NCBI GenBank assembly: GCA_037384885.1
Contig: JARRNO010000036.1
Location: forward strand, 1-17,845
Direction: 5' to 3'
Length of the DNA: 17,845 nucleotides
Source: JARRNO01 sp037384885
GTDB lineage: Bacteria; Acidobacteriota; UBA4820; DSQY01
The position numbers and the translations under genes are program-made. A model generated the notes under the pieces. It saw only the letters and a list, made by a program, of their open reading frames with translations. It searched no databases and was not told where the DNA came from. Numbering within the stretch: the stretch's first letter is position 1; each line of letters starts with the position of its first letter. Shown here one piece after another: positions 5,347 to 12,208 of this stretch.

Positions 5347-7062
5347 GTGGAAATGACCAGCACGCCGGATGGCGTCACTTTTCGGGACTTGGGAAGCACT
5401 AACGGCACCTTTCTGAACGGAAAGGAAGTGGAATCGGGGAAGTTCGAAGCCGGAGACACGCTGCAGATCGGCACCGTTACGCTCGTTTCCGAGGAAAAGA
5501 GCACGGAAGTTCTCTTTGCGGGCAAGGGCAGCAAAGGGTTCGAGCTGTCAAGCCTTATGGAACTTCGCTACGCGCCGCCGGGCCCGGCTGGGGGGAAGGC
5601 TGATCTGGGAGTCGAACAGATCGTGTCGATGGTGAACAGGCTCCTCGCCCGGCGCAAGGAAGGCCTCCACTGGGATACCTTGACCCGGATGTTCCGGGAA
5701 GCCATGAAGGCCTCTGCGGCAAAGTGCTACGAAATCCGCGGAGATCAGGCCGCAGTCAAGGGTGTTTCTGGGGACTTCCCAGATGCGCGGATCGGAATCG
5801 ATGAAATCCTGTTTTGTTCGAGGAACAACCACCCTTCCGCCTACGTTCGGCGTGACCCGGGGCATCCACCGGTTGGCCTGATGGTGCTGCCCTGCCCCAT
5901 CGGAAGCGCCCGGATTCTTTTCGCGGGAGTCTTTGACGCCCCCCATGATCCTCTGCCGTCCAATCAAGAGGTCCTTCCGTTCTTCGCGGTCATGCTCCGC
6001 CTGCTGCTGGGCTGGGCGGGAGAAATCGAGGACCGGGGCAAGGACGTGCTTTCCCTTGAGCAGAAAATCGAAGAGCTTCGGGATGGGCAGCTGGGAGTGA
6101 ATTCGGGTGTCGAGCCCATCCTGGGGGAGGATGCGACGCTCCGAAAGGCCCTTGAGATGGCCGACCGTGCCGCCTCCACCGATCTCAGCGTGTTAGTTAC
6201 GGGGCCCACAGGTTCGGGCAAGGATCTCCTCGCGAGGCGCATTCACCAGATGTCTCCAAGGTGCGAAGGACCTTTTGTGGCGGTTAATTGCTCCGCCATC
6301 CCGGAAGCCCTCTTGGAATCGGAATTGTTCGGGGTGGAGAAGGGCGCCTTCACGGGAGCGGACAAGAACCGGAAGGGGCTCTTCGATTCGGCACAGGGCG
6401 GGACGCTCTTTCTCGACGAGATCTGCGATATGCCGGTTTTCCTTCAGCCAAAGCTTTTGCGGGTTCTGGAAGAAAAAGCCGTCACTCCCCTCGGCGGAAG
6501 ACGCCGGAGGGTGGTGGACGTCCGTGTCCTTGCTGCAACCAACCGTGATATCCATGAGGCATGCCGCAATGGGAGCTTCCGGGAGGATCTGTACTACCGC
6601 CTCGCCGGGATGGTGCTCCAGCTGCCGCCTCTTGTCCAGAGAGGAGAGGATATCGGCATGCTGGCGCGCGTTTTCCTGGACCGCGCAAACCGTGAGACGG
6701 GACGAAACGTAAGAGGCTTCACGGAGGGCGCCCTCCGGCTTCTACGTAAACATCCGTGGCCGGGCAACGTCAGGCAGCTCCTCAGCGCGGTGCGCCGGCT
6801 GGTGCTCGTGGCGGATCTGCCGTTCATCACGGAAGACCTTGTCCGCGAACACCTCTCTCAGGACGGTCCGGACAGCGGTTTCGTTCAGACTCTGATTCAA
6901 GGCGGAACGTGGGAAAACGCACGAAAGGCTTTTGAACGGGAGTTCTTCAAGCGAAGGCTGGAGGAACACCGAGGGTCCATGTCGGAACTATCGCGCGAAC
7001 TGGGTATCGCCCGCCCCAATCTCTATGCCAAGCTGAAAAAGCTGGGCCTTGCCCAGGCGTAG
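5347..7062 (+). CDS. sigma54-dependent transcriptional activator (FHA remnant, GAF-like region, AAA+, Fis-type HTH)
   Basis: Enhancer-binding protein that remodels RpoN-RNA polymerase by ATP hydrolysis. Residues from GTG 5347: 1-40 are the C-terminal half of an FHA domain (RDLGSTNGTFLNG); about 65-230 a degenerate GAF-like sensory region; about 255-495 the AAA+ module with Walker A GPTGSGKD (286-293), the sigma54-contact loop GAFTGA (333-338), Walker B LFLDE (D357, E358), FREDLYYRL near 411 and WPGNVRQL near 471; about 545-570 a Fis-type HTH (SELSRELGIARPNLYAKLKK). No receiver domain is present, so the input is probably phosphothreonine binding by FHA rather than a two-component histidine kinase. 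No ribosome binding site precedes the GTG, and FHA sequence continues upstream in other frames, so the true start is probably earlier and broken. It is divergent from the gene at 4514-4999, which has a sigma54 promoter and is its likely target. Confidence 0.92.
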   Translation: MEMTSTPDGVTFRDLGSTNGTFLNGKEVESGKFEAGDTLQIGTVTLVSEEKSTEVLFAGKGSKGFELSSLMELRYAPPGPAGGKADLGVEQIVSMVNRLLARRKEGLHWDTLTRMFREAMKASAAKCYEIRGDQAAVKGVSGDFPDARIGIDEILFCSRNNHPSAYVRRDPGHPPVGLMVLPCPIGSARILFAGVFDAPHDPLPSNQEVLPFFAVMLRLLLGWAGEIEDRGKDVLSLEQKIEELRDGQLGVNSGVEPILGEDATLRKALEMADRAASTDLSVLVTGPTGSGKDLLARRIHQMSPRCEGPFVAVNCSAIPEALLESELFGVEKGAFTGADKNRKGLFDSAQGGTLFLDEICDMPVFLQPKLLRVLEEKAVTPLGGRRRRVVDVRVLAATNRDIHEACRNGSFREDLYYRLAGMVLQLPPLVQRGEDIGMLARVFLDRANRETGRNVRGFTEGALRLLRKHPWPGNVRQLLSAVRRLVLVADLPFITEDLVREHLSQDGPDSGFVQTLIQGGTWENARKAFEREFFKRRLEEHRGSMSELSRELGIARPNLYAKLKKLGLAQA

Positions 7063-7125
7063 GCGAATTCTGGCGCCCGGTACGGGGGGCTCTCCGGTTC
7101 CCTGGGAGAAACGTCCGCCCCTCCC

Positions 7126-7154
7126 TTGTCCAGGCCCGGGAATGAGCCCATAAT
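7126..7154 (+). promoter_or_regulatory. sigma70-type promoter of the Nudix gene
   Basis: TTGTCC (7126-7131), 17 nt and CATAAT (7149-7154) place a start near 7161, about 33 nt before ATG 7194. This suggests the Nudix gene is transcribed independently of the activator. Confidence 0.5.
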
Positions 7155-7193
7155 GGAGGGGGATACGGGCGCACCCGGAGAGTGCGGAATCCC

Positions 7194-7733
7194 ATGAAAC
7201 AGGAACTCCAGAGAAAACCGATTCAAGCCGCTTCCCTCATTCCAGTCTACCGACGTGAGGACGGCGATGTAGGGCTCGTCGTGGTGCGACGGACGCCCTG
7301 GGGCGTTCACGGCGGCCAACTCGCCTTTCCGGGCGGCAAATACGAGGAGGAGGACGGAGACCTCCTGGAAACCGCCGTCAGGGAGAGCCGCGAGGAGGTG
7401 GGATTGGCCCGGAAAGCCATTCATGTTCTGGAAGAACTTCCACCTCTGGAAACTTGGACCACCGGCTTCGTGATTCATCCCTTTCTCGCAAGGATCGAGC
7501 GTCCAGCCGAATGGTGTAAAGACGACCGTGAAATCGCCCAGGTTCTTGAAATCGGCCTCCGGGATCTGGCCCGGCCCGATGCTCACGGAGAGGACCTCGT
7601 GACCTTTCCTACGTGGCCGGGTCCGAGGAGGATCCCCTATTATCGCGTTGGGCCGTACAAACTCTGGGGCGCAAGCTACCGCATCTTTCATCCGCTTCTC
7701 CCTCGCCTTCTCTCGGGAGAATGGGAGATCTGA
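7194..7733 (+). CDS. NudL-like Nudix hydrolase (probable CoA pyrophosphatase family)
   Basis: Cytoplasmic metal-dependent pyrophosphohydrolase. HGGQLAFPGG followed by an acidic stretch, LLETAVRESREEVGL, is the Nudix box as found in the NudL/YeaB subfamily, where HxGQxAFPGG precedes the box and an Asp/Glu-rich stretch replaces the first part of the canonical pattern. The box Glu pair of REEVG would bind Mg/Mn. NudL-type enzymes hydrolyse CoA and CoA derivatives; that substrate is inferred from family, not shown. The length of 179 aa is typical. ATG 7194 is preferred over the in-frame GTG at 7182 because GGAG at 7177-7180 is only 1 nt from the GTG; from the ATG it is rather far (13 nt), so the start is not firm. 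It is followed by the HAD gene 83 nt on, with no terminator seen between them. Confidence 0.85.
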   Translation: MKQELQRKPIQAASLIPVYRREDGDVGLVVVRRTPWGVHGGQLAFPGGKYEEEDGDLLETAVRESREEVGLARKAIHVLEELPPLETWTTGFVIHPFLARIERPAEWCKDDREIAQVLEIGLRDLARPDAHGEDLVTFPTWPGPRRIPYYRVGPYKLWGASYRIFHPLLPRLLSGEWEI

Positions 7734-7816
7734 TCAGCGGGGAGGCGCCCCACTGAAAGGAGACGGGAGAGCTCGAAGGGCAGGCGGCCCGTTTAGAACT
7801 TTCCCTCCGGTCCGGT

Positions 7817-8512
7817 ATGCTCAAGACCATATTCTTTGACGGAGACGATACGCTTTGGGACTTTCACGCCGCTACCAGGCGGTGCCTGGGCATTGTCTTG
7901 GAGGACCTGCGCCGGGCCTTGCCCGGGGAGAGAACAGCCGCCATGTCCGTGGAAGACATGATGCGGATCCGAGACGACGTGGCGGCCGAAGTGAAAGGAC
8001 GCATCGTGGACCTGGGAAAGGTTCGGCTGATGGCCTTCGAAAGAACCGTGCAGGCGGCGGGCGGTGCCGACGGCGCACTGGCGGCGCGTCTGAACGCCCT
8101 CTACTTTCGCCACCGCCACGAAAAGCTCTTTCTGTTTCCCGACGCCCTTCCTGTTCTCCAGCAATTGGCCGAACGGTTCAAGATCGGCCTGATTTCCAAC
8201 GGAAACACGGTGCCGTCCCGCCACGGCCTGGGGCACCTTTTCCGCATGACCCTTTATTCCACGGATGTGGGATACGCCAAGCCTCATCCCGCCTTTTTCA
8301 GGCAGGCCCTCAAGAATGCCGGCTCCAGGGCGGAAGACTGCCTGGTTGTGGGGGATTCGCTGGAGGATGACGTGCGAGGGGCCCATGAGGCAGGCATTCG
8401 AGCCGTGTGGCTCAACCGCCGCGGCCGCCGAAACACGTCGGGAATCGAACCCGAGGGAACCATCGGCAGCCTGCGGGAACTGCCCGCCCTGTGCGACGCC
8501 ATGGCGGGCTGA
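7817..8512 (+). CDS. HAD-superfamily hydrolase (subfamily IA, phosphatase-like)
   Basis: A 231-aa soluble hydrolase of the haloacid dehalogenase superfamily. Motif I is FFDGDDTLW, with the nucleophile Asp8 and the acid/base Asp10. An alpha-helical cap fills about residues 15-100. Motif II is LISNGN, motif III the Lys of YAKPHPAFF, and motif IV VVGDSLEDDVRGA with metal-binding acids. The order and the GHLF/STDVGYAKPHPAFF region resemble YjjG-like nucleotidases and phosphoglycolate phosphatase-like proteins; the substrate is open. The C-terminal VWLNRRGR motif is also typical. No good Shine-Dalgarno is seen before ATG 7817, but motif I begins a few residues in, so this start must be nearly right. 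It probably shares a transcript with the Nudix gene. Confidence 0.9.
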   Translation: MLKTIFFDGDDTLWDFHAATRRCLGIVLEDLRRALPGERTAAMSVEDMMRIRDDVAAEVKGRIVDLGKVRLMAFERTVQAAGGADGALAARLNALYFRHRHEKLFLFPDALPVLQQLAERFKIGLISNGNTVPSRHGLGHLFRMTLYSTDVGYAKPHPAFFRQALKNAGSRAEDCLVVGDSLEDDVRGAHEAGIRAVWLNRRGRRNTSGIEPEGTIGSLRELPALCDAMAG

Positions 8513-8585
8513 TGTTTCGGGGACGTTTGAGATGAGGAGACCGGACGGGGCTTCGATGCGTTTTGAATCGGCCTGGGAGCCCCAG

Positions 8586-8957
8586 ATGGAAAAGGGCTTG
8601 ACCGTTGCAAAGTACGCGAGGCGAAAACGGGTGCTCCGGCGCCGGAAGATCGTCTGGCTTTCGCAGGCGTTGGGTTGGCAATTCCTCAAATTCGGGGAGG
8701 CGCTCCCGGCGGCGTCCTGCCTGCTGATTGGCATCTCTCTCGACGCCCGGAGAGATTTCAGCTTCCTGGACGTTCTTCGGGCGCGTCCTGAACTTTGGGA
8801 AAACCAAGCCGTCTGTCTTTTCCACATTGAAAAACCCTACATTCTTCCGCTTCCCCGGCCCGTCGGAGACACGCCATACCTCGCCGTCTTCCAAGCGGGA
8901 AAGCGCGTCCACATCCATGAAGGGGACGACGCCTTCCGCTTCCTGATGAGGGCCTAA
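8586..8957 (+). CDS. unknown protein (123 aa)
   Basis: Codon usage is coding-like (strong preference for C/G third positions). I chose ATG 8586 because GGGAG (8575-8579) lies 6 nt upstream; in-frame ATGs at 8532 and 8556 have weaker signals. The N-terminus is strongly basic (KYARRKRVLRRRK), then comes a mixed hydrophobic segment (WLSQALGWQFLKFGEALPAA), then a compact alpha/beta-looking domain (SFLDVLRARPELWENQAVCL; FHIEKPYILPLPRPVG; YLAVFQAGKRVHIHEG). No family is recognised. The basic N-terminus followed by a moderately hydrophobic stretch could be a membrane- or nucleic acid-associated region. It lies 73 nt after the HAD gene and before a separate promoter, so it is likely the last gene of that unit. 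Confidence 0.7.
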   Translation: MEKGLTVAKYARRKRVLRRRKIVWLSQALGWQFLKFGEALPAASCLLIGISLDARRDFSFLDVLRARPELWENQAVCLFHIEKPYILPLPRPVGDTPYLAVFQAGKRVHIHEGDDAFRFLMRA

Positions 8958-8973
8958 CCTGCTCCTGCTTTGC

Positions 8974-9002
8974 TTGATCCCGCCGAGAGCCGGCCCTATG
9001 CT
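8974..9002 (+). promoter_or_regulatory. sigma70-type promoter of the PhzF-family gene
   Basis: TTGATC (8974-8979), 17 nt and TATGCT (8997-9002) predict a start near 9009 and a leader of about 47 nt before ATG 9056, which has a perfect AGGAGG at 9046-9051. Confidence 0.5.
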
Positions 9003-9055
9003 GAAGACATTCCCGGATTTTCTGGCAGACGTCCGGGCGGGAAGAAGGAGGCGAA

Positions 9056-9733
9056 ATGAGTGTCCAAATCTACCAGGTGGATTCCTTTGCCGGTGAGCCC
9101 TTCAGGGGGAATCCCGCCGGCGTGTGCCTCTTGGATGCGCCGCGAGATGAAGCATGGATGCAGAATGTGGCCGCGGAGATGAACCTTTCGGAGACGGCGT
9201 TCCCAGTGCCAGGCAACGGAGAGTTCCACCTGCGCTGGTTTACTCCGGCTGCGGAGGTGGCTCTATGCGGACACGCAACCCTGGCCGCCGCCCATGTTCT
9301 CTGGGAAACCGGAGTCCTTTCAGGAAGTGAATCCGCCCGATTCCAGACCCAGAGCGGCCTGCTTACCGCCTCCCGGGCCGGCGAATGGATTGAGATGAAC
9401 TTTCCCGCCAAGCCGGAGGAGGCCTGCAGCCCCCCGGAAGGTCTGGAAGCCGCCCTGGGTATTCGCCCCAACTATCTCGGTAGAAACGAATTCGATTACA
9501 TGGCCCTCTTCAAGGCCGCATCCGAAGTGAGGGCGCTGAAGCCTGATTTTGCCAAAATGGGCCAACTGCCTGTCCGGGGGATCATTGCAACGGCTCCTTC
9601 CGATTCCGAATCCTACGACTTCATATCGAGGTTTTTTGCGCCGGCCGTGGGCGTCGATGAAGACCCCGTGACCGGCTCCGCGCACTGCTGCCTGGCGCCG
9701 TTCTGGGGAAAAGGCTTGGCAAAACCGAGTTGA
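9056..9733 (+). CDS. PhzF-family isomerase-like protein, C-terminus frameshifted
   Basis: Member of the PhzF/diaminopimelate-epimerase fold family. Family signatures are in order: VDSFAGEPFRGNPAGVCLL at the N-terminus, AAEMNLSETAF with the catalytic-type Glu, LRWFTPAAEVALCGHATLAA, and DPVTGSAHCCLAPFW in the second half-barrel. Family members with known activity (PhzF) isomerise dihydro-hydroxyanthranilate; most relatives, including YddE-like ones, have unknown substrates, and no phenazine genes are nearby. The frame ends early at TGA 9731, after 225 residues, while the expected C-terminus continues in the neighbouring frame to TAG 9846; a single missing base in GGGGAAAA (9705-9712) explains it. 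Restored length is about 263 residues, normal for the family. ATG 9056 has AGGAGG 4 nt upstream. Confidence 0.85.
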   Translation: MSVQIYQVDSFAGEPFRGNPAGVCLLDAPRDEAWMQNVAAEMNLSETAFPVPGNGEFHLRWFTPAAEVALCGHATLAAAHVLWETGVLSGSESARFQTQSGLLTASRAGEWIEMNFPAKPEEACSPPEGLEAALGIRPNYLGRNEFDYMALFKAASEVRALKPDFAKMGQLPVRGIIATAPSDSESYDFISRFFAPAVGVDEDPVTGSAHCCLAPFWGKGLAKPS

Positions 9734-9846
9734 CGGGGTACCAGGCATCTGCGCGCGGCGGAGTGGTGAAAGTAAGGAACAAAGGCGAGCGGGTGGTTCT
9801 GTCCGGCCGGGCGGTGACGGTCTTGAGGGGCGAGCTTCTGGCGTAG
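9709..9846 (+). pseudogene. out-of-frame C-terminal tail of the PhzF-family gene
   Basis: After FWG the next frame gives KRLGKTELTGYQASARGGVV, then a Val/Gly-rich strand (VRNKGERVVLSGRAVTVLRG) and ends ELLA with TAG 9844-9846. This is the usual end of PhzF proteins, where the last strands complete the barrel. Adding one A or one G to the run 9705-9712 joins both parts without changing a residue. Confidence 0.75.
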
Positions 9847-9876
9847 CCTGTCCGGTTCCGCGGGGGGGTGCTTGGC

Positions 9877-10434
9877 ATGAGAGAACATGTTTGCCCACCG
9901 TGGGTCGGCTGGCTCCTGGCCTCGCGCGTTCGCACGCTTGTTCAGGATCCCGTCGAAATTCTCCATCCTTATGTGAAAGAGGGGATGCGGGCGGGCGACA
10001 TCGGCTGCGCCATGGGCTTCTTCTCCCTTCCCATGGCAAGGCTGGTCGGCCCGGCGGGGCGGGTCCTCTGCATCGATCTCCAGGAGAAGATGATCGCCTC
10101 CCTGCACAGGCGCGCGCAAAAGTCCGGTCTTCTCGATCGCCTGGATACGCGAGTCTGCAGCAGGGACGGGCTTCAAGCCGCCGGCTGGAAGGGCGGCCTC
10201 GACTTCGCCCTGGCCTTTGCCGTCGTGCATGAGACGCCTGATCCCGAACGATTTCTAAAAGATATTTTCGGCTTGCTCAGGCCGGGTGGATTGTTCCTCT
10301 TTGCCGAACCGAAGGGGCATGTTACAGGGACGGCCTTTGAAAAGGCTGTCTCTCTGGCATGCGCCCCTGGGATGTCCGAGCGGGCTCGTCCCGAGATCAC
10401 CTGGTCTCACGCCGCCCTTTTCGAGAAAGTTTGA
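9877..10434 (+). CDS. class I SAM-dependent methyltransferase
   Basis: A 185-aa Rossmann-fold methyltransferase. Motif I reads GDIGCAMGFFSLPMARLVG at about residues 44-62, with Ala where most relatives have the middle Gly (DxGCGxG). The acidic end of strand 2 is in VLCIDLQEKM. Motif IV is LDFALAFAVVHE and post-IV is LRPGGLFLFAEPKGH. The N-terminus (PPWVGWLLASRVRTLVQDPVEIL) is typical of a group of small-molecule-type methyltransferases with unknown substrates. ATG 9877 has a G7 run (9862-9868) 8 nt upstream as a poor ribosome binding site; GTG 9868 is an alternative. It starts 30 nt after the restored end of the PhzF gene, so the two are probably co-transcribed. The Gly-to-Ala change is conservative and does not by itself argue for loss of function. 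Confidence 0.88.
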   Translation: MREHVCPPWVGWLLASRVRTLVQDPVEILHPYVKEGMRAGDIGCAMGFFSLPMARLVGPAGRVLCIDLQEKMIASLHRRAQKSGLLDRLDTRVCSRDGLQAAGWKGGLDFALAFAVVHETPDPERFLKDIFGLLRPGGLFLFAEPKGHVTGTAFEKAVSLACAPGMSERARPEITWSHAALFEKV

Positions 10435-10437
10435 AAG

Positions 10438-10455
10438 CGAGGGTTCCCGGCCTCG
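10438..10455 (+). repeat. short hairpin after the methyltransferase gene
   Basis: CGAGG and CCTCG pair around an 8-nt loop, 3 nt past the stop codon. There is no T-run, so at most a weak terminator. Confidence 0.25.
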
Positions 10456-10532
10456 GGGAGAAACAGGCGTATCATTAAAATAACAGATCCATGTTCGGGC
10501 CAATAAAATTGCGGCGTGCTTGGAGGGGGAGC

Positions 10533-10721
10533 ATGAAGCCCATTCGGTTCTTGTCTGTTTTGGTCCTGGCCCTGATTGCGCTGGCGCACCTCGCGCGCCT
10601 CGTACTGGGCGTGGATGTGGTAGTGGAGGGCGTGCAGCTTCCCCTCTGGGTCAGCGGAGGCGGAGTGGTCATTTTCGGCCTGCTTGCCTTTCTTCTCTAC
10701 CGTGAGAAACCGGCCTCTTGA
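10533..10721 (+). CDS. small two-helix membrane protein (62 aa)
   Basis: ATG 10533 is preceded by GGAGGGGGAG (10522-10531), giving a strong ribosome binding site; the longer frame from 10491 lacks one. Helix one is about residues 5-25 (RFLSVLVLALIALAHLARLV). A short loop follows with VDVVVEGVQLPLWVS, and helix two is about 39-56 (GGGVVIFGLLAFLLY), then a charged tail. The LALIxLAHLxRLV...PLWVS pattern matches a widespread small unnamed membrane protein that I recall from many Gram-negative genomes; no function is known to me. The next gene starts 14 nt after its stop. Confidence 0.75.
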   Translation: MKPIRFLSVLVLALIALAHLARLVLGVDVVVEGVQLPLWVSGGGVVIFGLLAFLLYREKPAS

Positions 10722-10735
10722 GATTGGAGAACGCG

Positions 10736-10951
10736 ATGGTCCTGTTTGTTCCTTTTGTCTGCGTCATTATCCTGGGTATCATTTTCGTATTTTTCACGGA
10801 AGCATCCAATTTTTCGAAAGCCGTGGTCGGTGTGCTCGTTGTGGGATCGGTGGCGGTAAAATTCGGGGCTCCGAGGTTCTGGCTCCTGGTGCTCATCGTC
10901 CAGGTGATTCTGAGTATCGCCATCCTCCTCTATCTGAAGGTGGCGCACTAG
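10736..10951 (+). CDS. small hydrophobic membrane protein (71 aa)
   Basis: ATG 10736 has GGAG (10726-10729) 6 nt upstream. The product is nearly all hydrophobic: a first helix (LFVPFVCVIILGIIFVFF), a polar turn (TEASNFSK), a second segment (AVVGVLVVGSVAVKFGA) and a third (FWLLVLIVQVILSIAILLYL), with a short KVAH tail. Three spans are likely. It is not a recognised family. Close spacing to the 62-aa gene upstream indicates one transcript, and the two may act together in the inner membrane. Confidence 0.65.
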   Translation: MVLFVPFVCVIILGIIFVFFTEASNFSKAVVGVLVVGSVAVKFGAPRFWLLVLIVQVILSIAILLYLKVAH

Positions 10952-11059
10952 AGGATAAGACAGGGTCGCGACGGAGGCAGGCCCGGATGCATGGCGCGAA
11001 AGCGAGCAAAGGCCGATGCGGAACCATCGGGTGAGCGAGCTGACAAAGCCGGGCGCCGG

Positions 11060-11093
11060 GCCCGCCCCGTCCCTCCGGGCGCGGGCGGCGGGC
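11060..11093. repeat. GC-rich inverted repeat between convergent genes
   Basis: GCCCGCC (11060-11066) and GGCGGGC (11087-11093) can pair around a 20-nt loop that is itself GC-rich and structured. It sits in the otherwise empty 10952-11176 interval between convergent genes. No T-run is seen on either strand, so a transcription-end role is possible but unproven. Confidence 0.35.
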
Positions 11094-11176
11094 TTCGCAC
11101 GGCCGTGTTGGCCTCCCTTGAAAGGGGGCACCGCCCTTCCTGCGCTCGGCCGCCTTGCCCTCTTGCAGGATAGGCC

Positions 11177-11668
11177 TTAGCCCTTTCGGTCCAGGAGGTT
11201 CTTGAGCTTTCCGCTGTCGAGCAGCGCCTTCAGGTGGTTGGGCGGCGCGCTTCCAGGGCCTGGCAGACGGCCCTTGAAACATAGGCGCCAGCCGGTTCGT
11301 CCCCGGCGGCAGACCATGACGAAGGCCATGGAGCGCACGCCGCCGCGGATGTAGGTGATGTAAGCCGCATCCGGCGTAAAGCCGCCCCCGATCATCTGCC
11401 GCATGGGGCGGCCGCAGCGCACCGCCTGGTTGGCGTTGTAAGGTTGTCCCGGATCGGCGATGCCGGAGACATCGCACCCCCTCCATGTTTCGCGAAAGGC
11501 CTTGGACAGAAGCGACCGGACTCCAGCGGGAAAGTCCTCGACACGGACCACTTTCGTGCTGCCGGCCGCCATTGCTTTTTGAGCGCAAGCTGCGCCTGGA
11601 GGCGGGCCGCACAGAGCCGATGCGGACGGGATCAGGGCCAGGCAAAGAATGGTGACAAAGGACCTCAT
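11177..11668 (-). CDS. secreted protein of unknown function (163 aa)
   Basis: The N-terminus MRSFVTILCLALIPSASA is a Sec signal peptide with probable cleavage after ASA. The first mature Cys is not in a good lipobox, so a periplasmic or secreted rather than lipid-anchored protein is more likely. The mature part has Cys in CGPPPGAAC, GCDV, VRCGRP, MVCRRG and LCFKG, suggesting disulphides, and a hydrophilic C-terminal helix (LKALLDSGKLKNLLDRKG). No family is recognised. ATG 11668-11666 has AGGA about 6 nt upstream, which overlaps the TAG of the preceding gene region (gap of 7 nt), so it is translated as the second gene of the unit. Confidence 0.7.
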   Translation of the reverse strand: MRSFVTILCLALIPSASALCGPPPGAACAQKAMAAGSTKVVRVEDFPAGVRSLLSKAFRETWRGCDVSGIADPGQPYNANQAVRCGRPMRQMIGGGFTPDAAYITYIRGGVRSMAFVMVCRRGRTGWRLCFKGRLPGPGSAPPNHLKALLDSGKLKNLLDRKG

Positions 11669-11675
11669 GGCTTTC

Positions 11676-12170
11676 CTATAACGACGGCCCGCCGGAATTT
11701 CTTCCGAGGCCGATCTCCTGATTATTGTCTCCGTTGGATTGGCCGGGAGAAAGTCTGCCGGTAAAGGCCAGGAAGAGAACAGCCGCCCCGAAGATGAGTC
11801 CGAGGGAGACAAAACAGAGCGTCACGCCGTAGCGCGCATTGACGGTGTCAAAGACGGCCCGGTAGGGCGGATTCGGGTCGGCGGCCACAAGGACCCTGTC
11901 GTCTCTCCCGAGATCCCGCAATGAACCCATGGCGTCCAGGATGCCCCGCCGTGCGGTAAATTCACGGCTCCGGCCGTGAAGCGTGTATCTGATGGTGAAT
12001 TCCTTGAAGTCGCCGCCGTTTCCACCACCCACAAGGCGCACCTTGACCACGGAGCCGGTGACGCTTTGAAGCCCTTTGTTCCTGTGGGAGTCCCAGGCAA
12101 ACGAAAGGGCGCAGGTCGCCAGGATCAGCAGCGTGAGACGAAACACGACGCTGCGGGGCGAATTGTTCAT
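11676..12170 (-). CDS. DUF3592-like membrane protein (164 aa)
   Basis: The layout is N-terminal helix (about 7-24, VVFRLTLLILATCALSFAW), an extracytoplasmic beta-rich domain (SVTGSVVKVRLVGGG; FKEFTIRYTLHGRSREFTAR; RDDRVLVAADPNPPYRAVFD) and a C-terminal helix (VTLCFVSLGLIFGAAVLFLA). This matches DUF3592, a family of two-span membrane proteins whose outer domain ends in a DPxxPxxA-type motif. Function of the family is unknown. ATG 12170-12168 is preferred over the in-frame TTG 12209 because GGAG sits 8 nt upstream. It is the first gene of a pair with the secreted protein downstream and has a promoter just upstream. Confidence 0.7.
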   Translation of the reverse strand: MNNSPRSVVFRLTLLILATCALSFAWDSHRNKGLQSVTGSVVKVRLVGGGNGGDFKEFTIRYTLHGRSREFTARRGILDAMGSLRDLGRDDRVLVAADPNPPYRAVFDTVNARYGVTLCFVSLGLIFGAAVLFLAFTGRLSPGQSNGDNNQEIGLGRNSGGPSL

Positions 12171-12208
12171 TTGTCGTGCTCCGTTCCATTCAGCGACGGC
12201 ATGATTCA

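Noticed and set aside
7153..7197. 14-codon ORF ending in an ATGA overlap with the Nudix start
   Set aside because: Its ATG overlaps the predicted -10 element, so it would not be on the transcript.
7793..8827. Minus-strand open frame of 344 aa
   Set aside because: It is antisense to the HAD hydrolase with all four motifs and to the 123-aa gene; no recognisable domain in the translation.
9320..10230. Two overlapping minus-strand frames of 205-239 aa
   Set aside because: Shadows of the PhzF and methyltransferase genes; their translations are rich in Pro/Arg/Gly with no motif.
10991..11173. 60-aa plus-strand frame between convergent genes
   Set aside because: Arg/Gly/Pro-rich translation, no good ribosome binding site, and it runs through a large inverted repeat.
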